From Verrucomicrobiota bacterium (lineage in GTDB: Bacteria; Verrucomicrobiota; Verrucomicrobiia; Opitutales; Seribacteraceae): a DNA stretch of 15,343 bases. The stretch is taken from assembly GCA_014382645.1 (NCBI GenBank), contig JACNJI010000394.1:1-15343 (forward strand). The letters run 5' to 3'. The first letter of the stretch is position 1. Each line of letters starts with the position of its first letter. The notes beneath the pieces are model-generated. The model had not been told where the DNA came from and searched no databases. It saw only the letters and a program-made list of their open reading frames with translations. Of this stretch, positions 13,780-15,343 are shown one piece after another. The translations under genes and the position numbers were made by a program.

Positions 13780-15343
<1,564 letters not shown>

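Overview
The window most likely comes from the chromosome of a heterotrophic Gram-negative bacterium of the PVC group, probably Verrucomicrobiota (class Opitutia). This is inference from gene content. The sulfatase / 3-keto-disaccharide hydrolase-like (DUF1080) / PQQ-like propeller set is typical of Planctomycetota, Lentisphaerota and Verrucomicrobiota. Tryptophan-rich secreted modules like those seen here are, from memory, common in Opitutia. Shine-Dalgarno sequences are mostly absent. No rRNA, tRNA, CRISPR array, insertion sequence or phage gene was seen.

Layout. (A) 1-3529, plus strand: a probable operon of a sulfatase (5' end outside the window), a secreted DUF1080 protein and a secreted PQQ-like beta-propeller, consistent with use of sulfated polysaccharides. 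(B) 3538-8440: an accessory block of large secreted proteins on the minus strand. A YHYH-domain protein and an EF-hand protein carry the same roughly 90-residue aromatic module. Between them lies a plus-strand orphan ORF resembling the end of an outer-membrane beta-barrel. About 5.67-7.15 kb is visibly more AT-rich than its surroundings, and the composition changes inside the EF-hand gene. (C) 8467-11757, minus strand: tolQ/exbB-like, tolR/exbD-like, a TIM-barrel 'PEP hydrolase family' gene and a Tm-1-like (UPF0261) gene. The last two are the separate halves of the plant Tm-1 fusion protein. (D) 11998-15343, plus strand: a compact housekeeping cluster of PfkB-type sugar kinase, thymidylate kinase, DNA polymerase III delta'-like protein, HIT protein and the start of a DUF481-like envelope protein, with several ATGA stop/start overlaps.

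How they work together. Block A probably trims and oxidises or hydrolyses sulfated sugars in the periplasm. Block C supplies an inner-membrane proton-driven motor plus a two-gene metabolic pair of uncertain substrate. Block D is nucleotide and replication housekeeping. The divergent start between C and D (11758-11997) is the main regulatory region. The least explained part is block B: two very different secreted proteins share one aromatic module, one of them appears to be a mosaic, and a barrel-like fragment sits between them.
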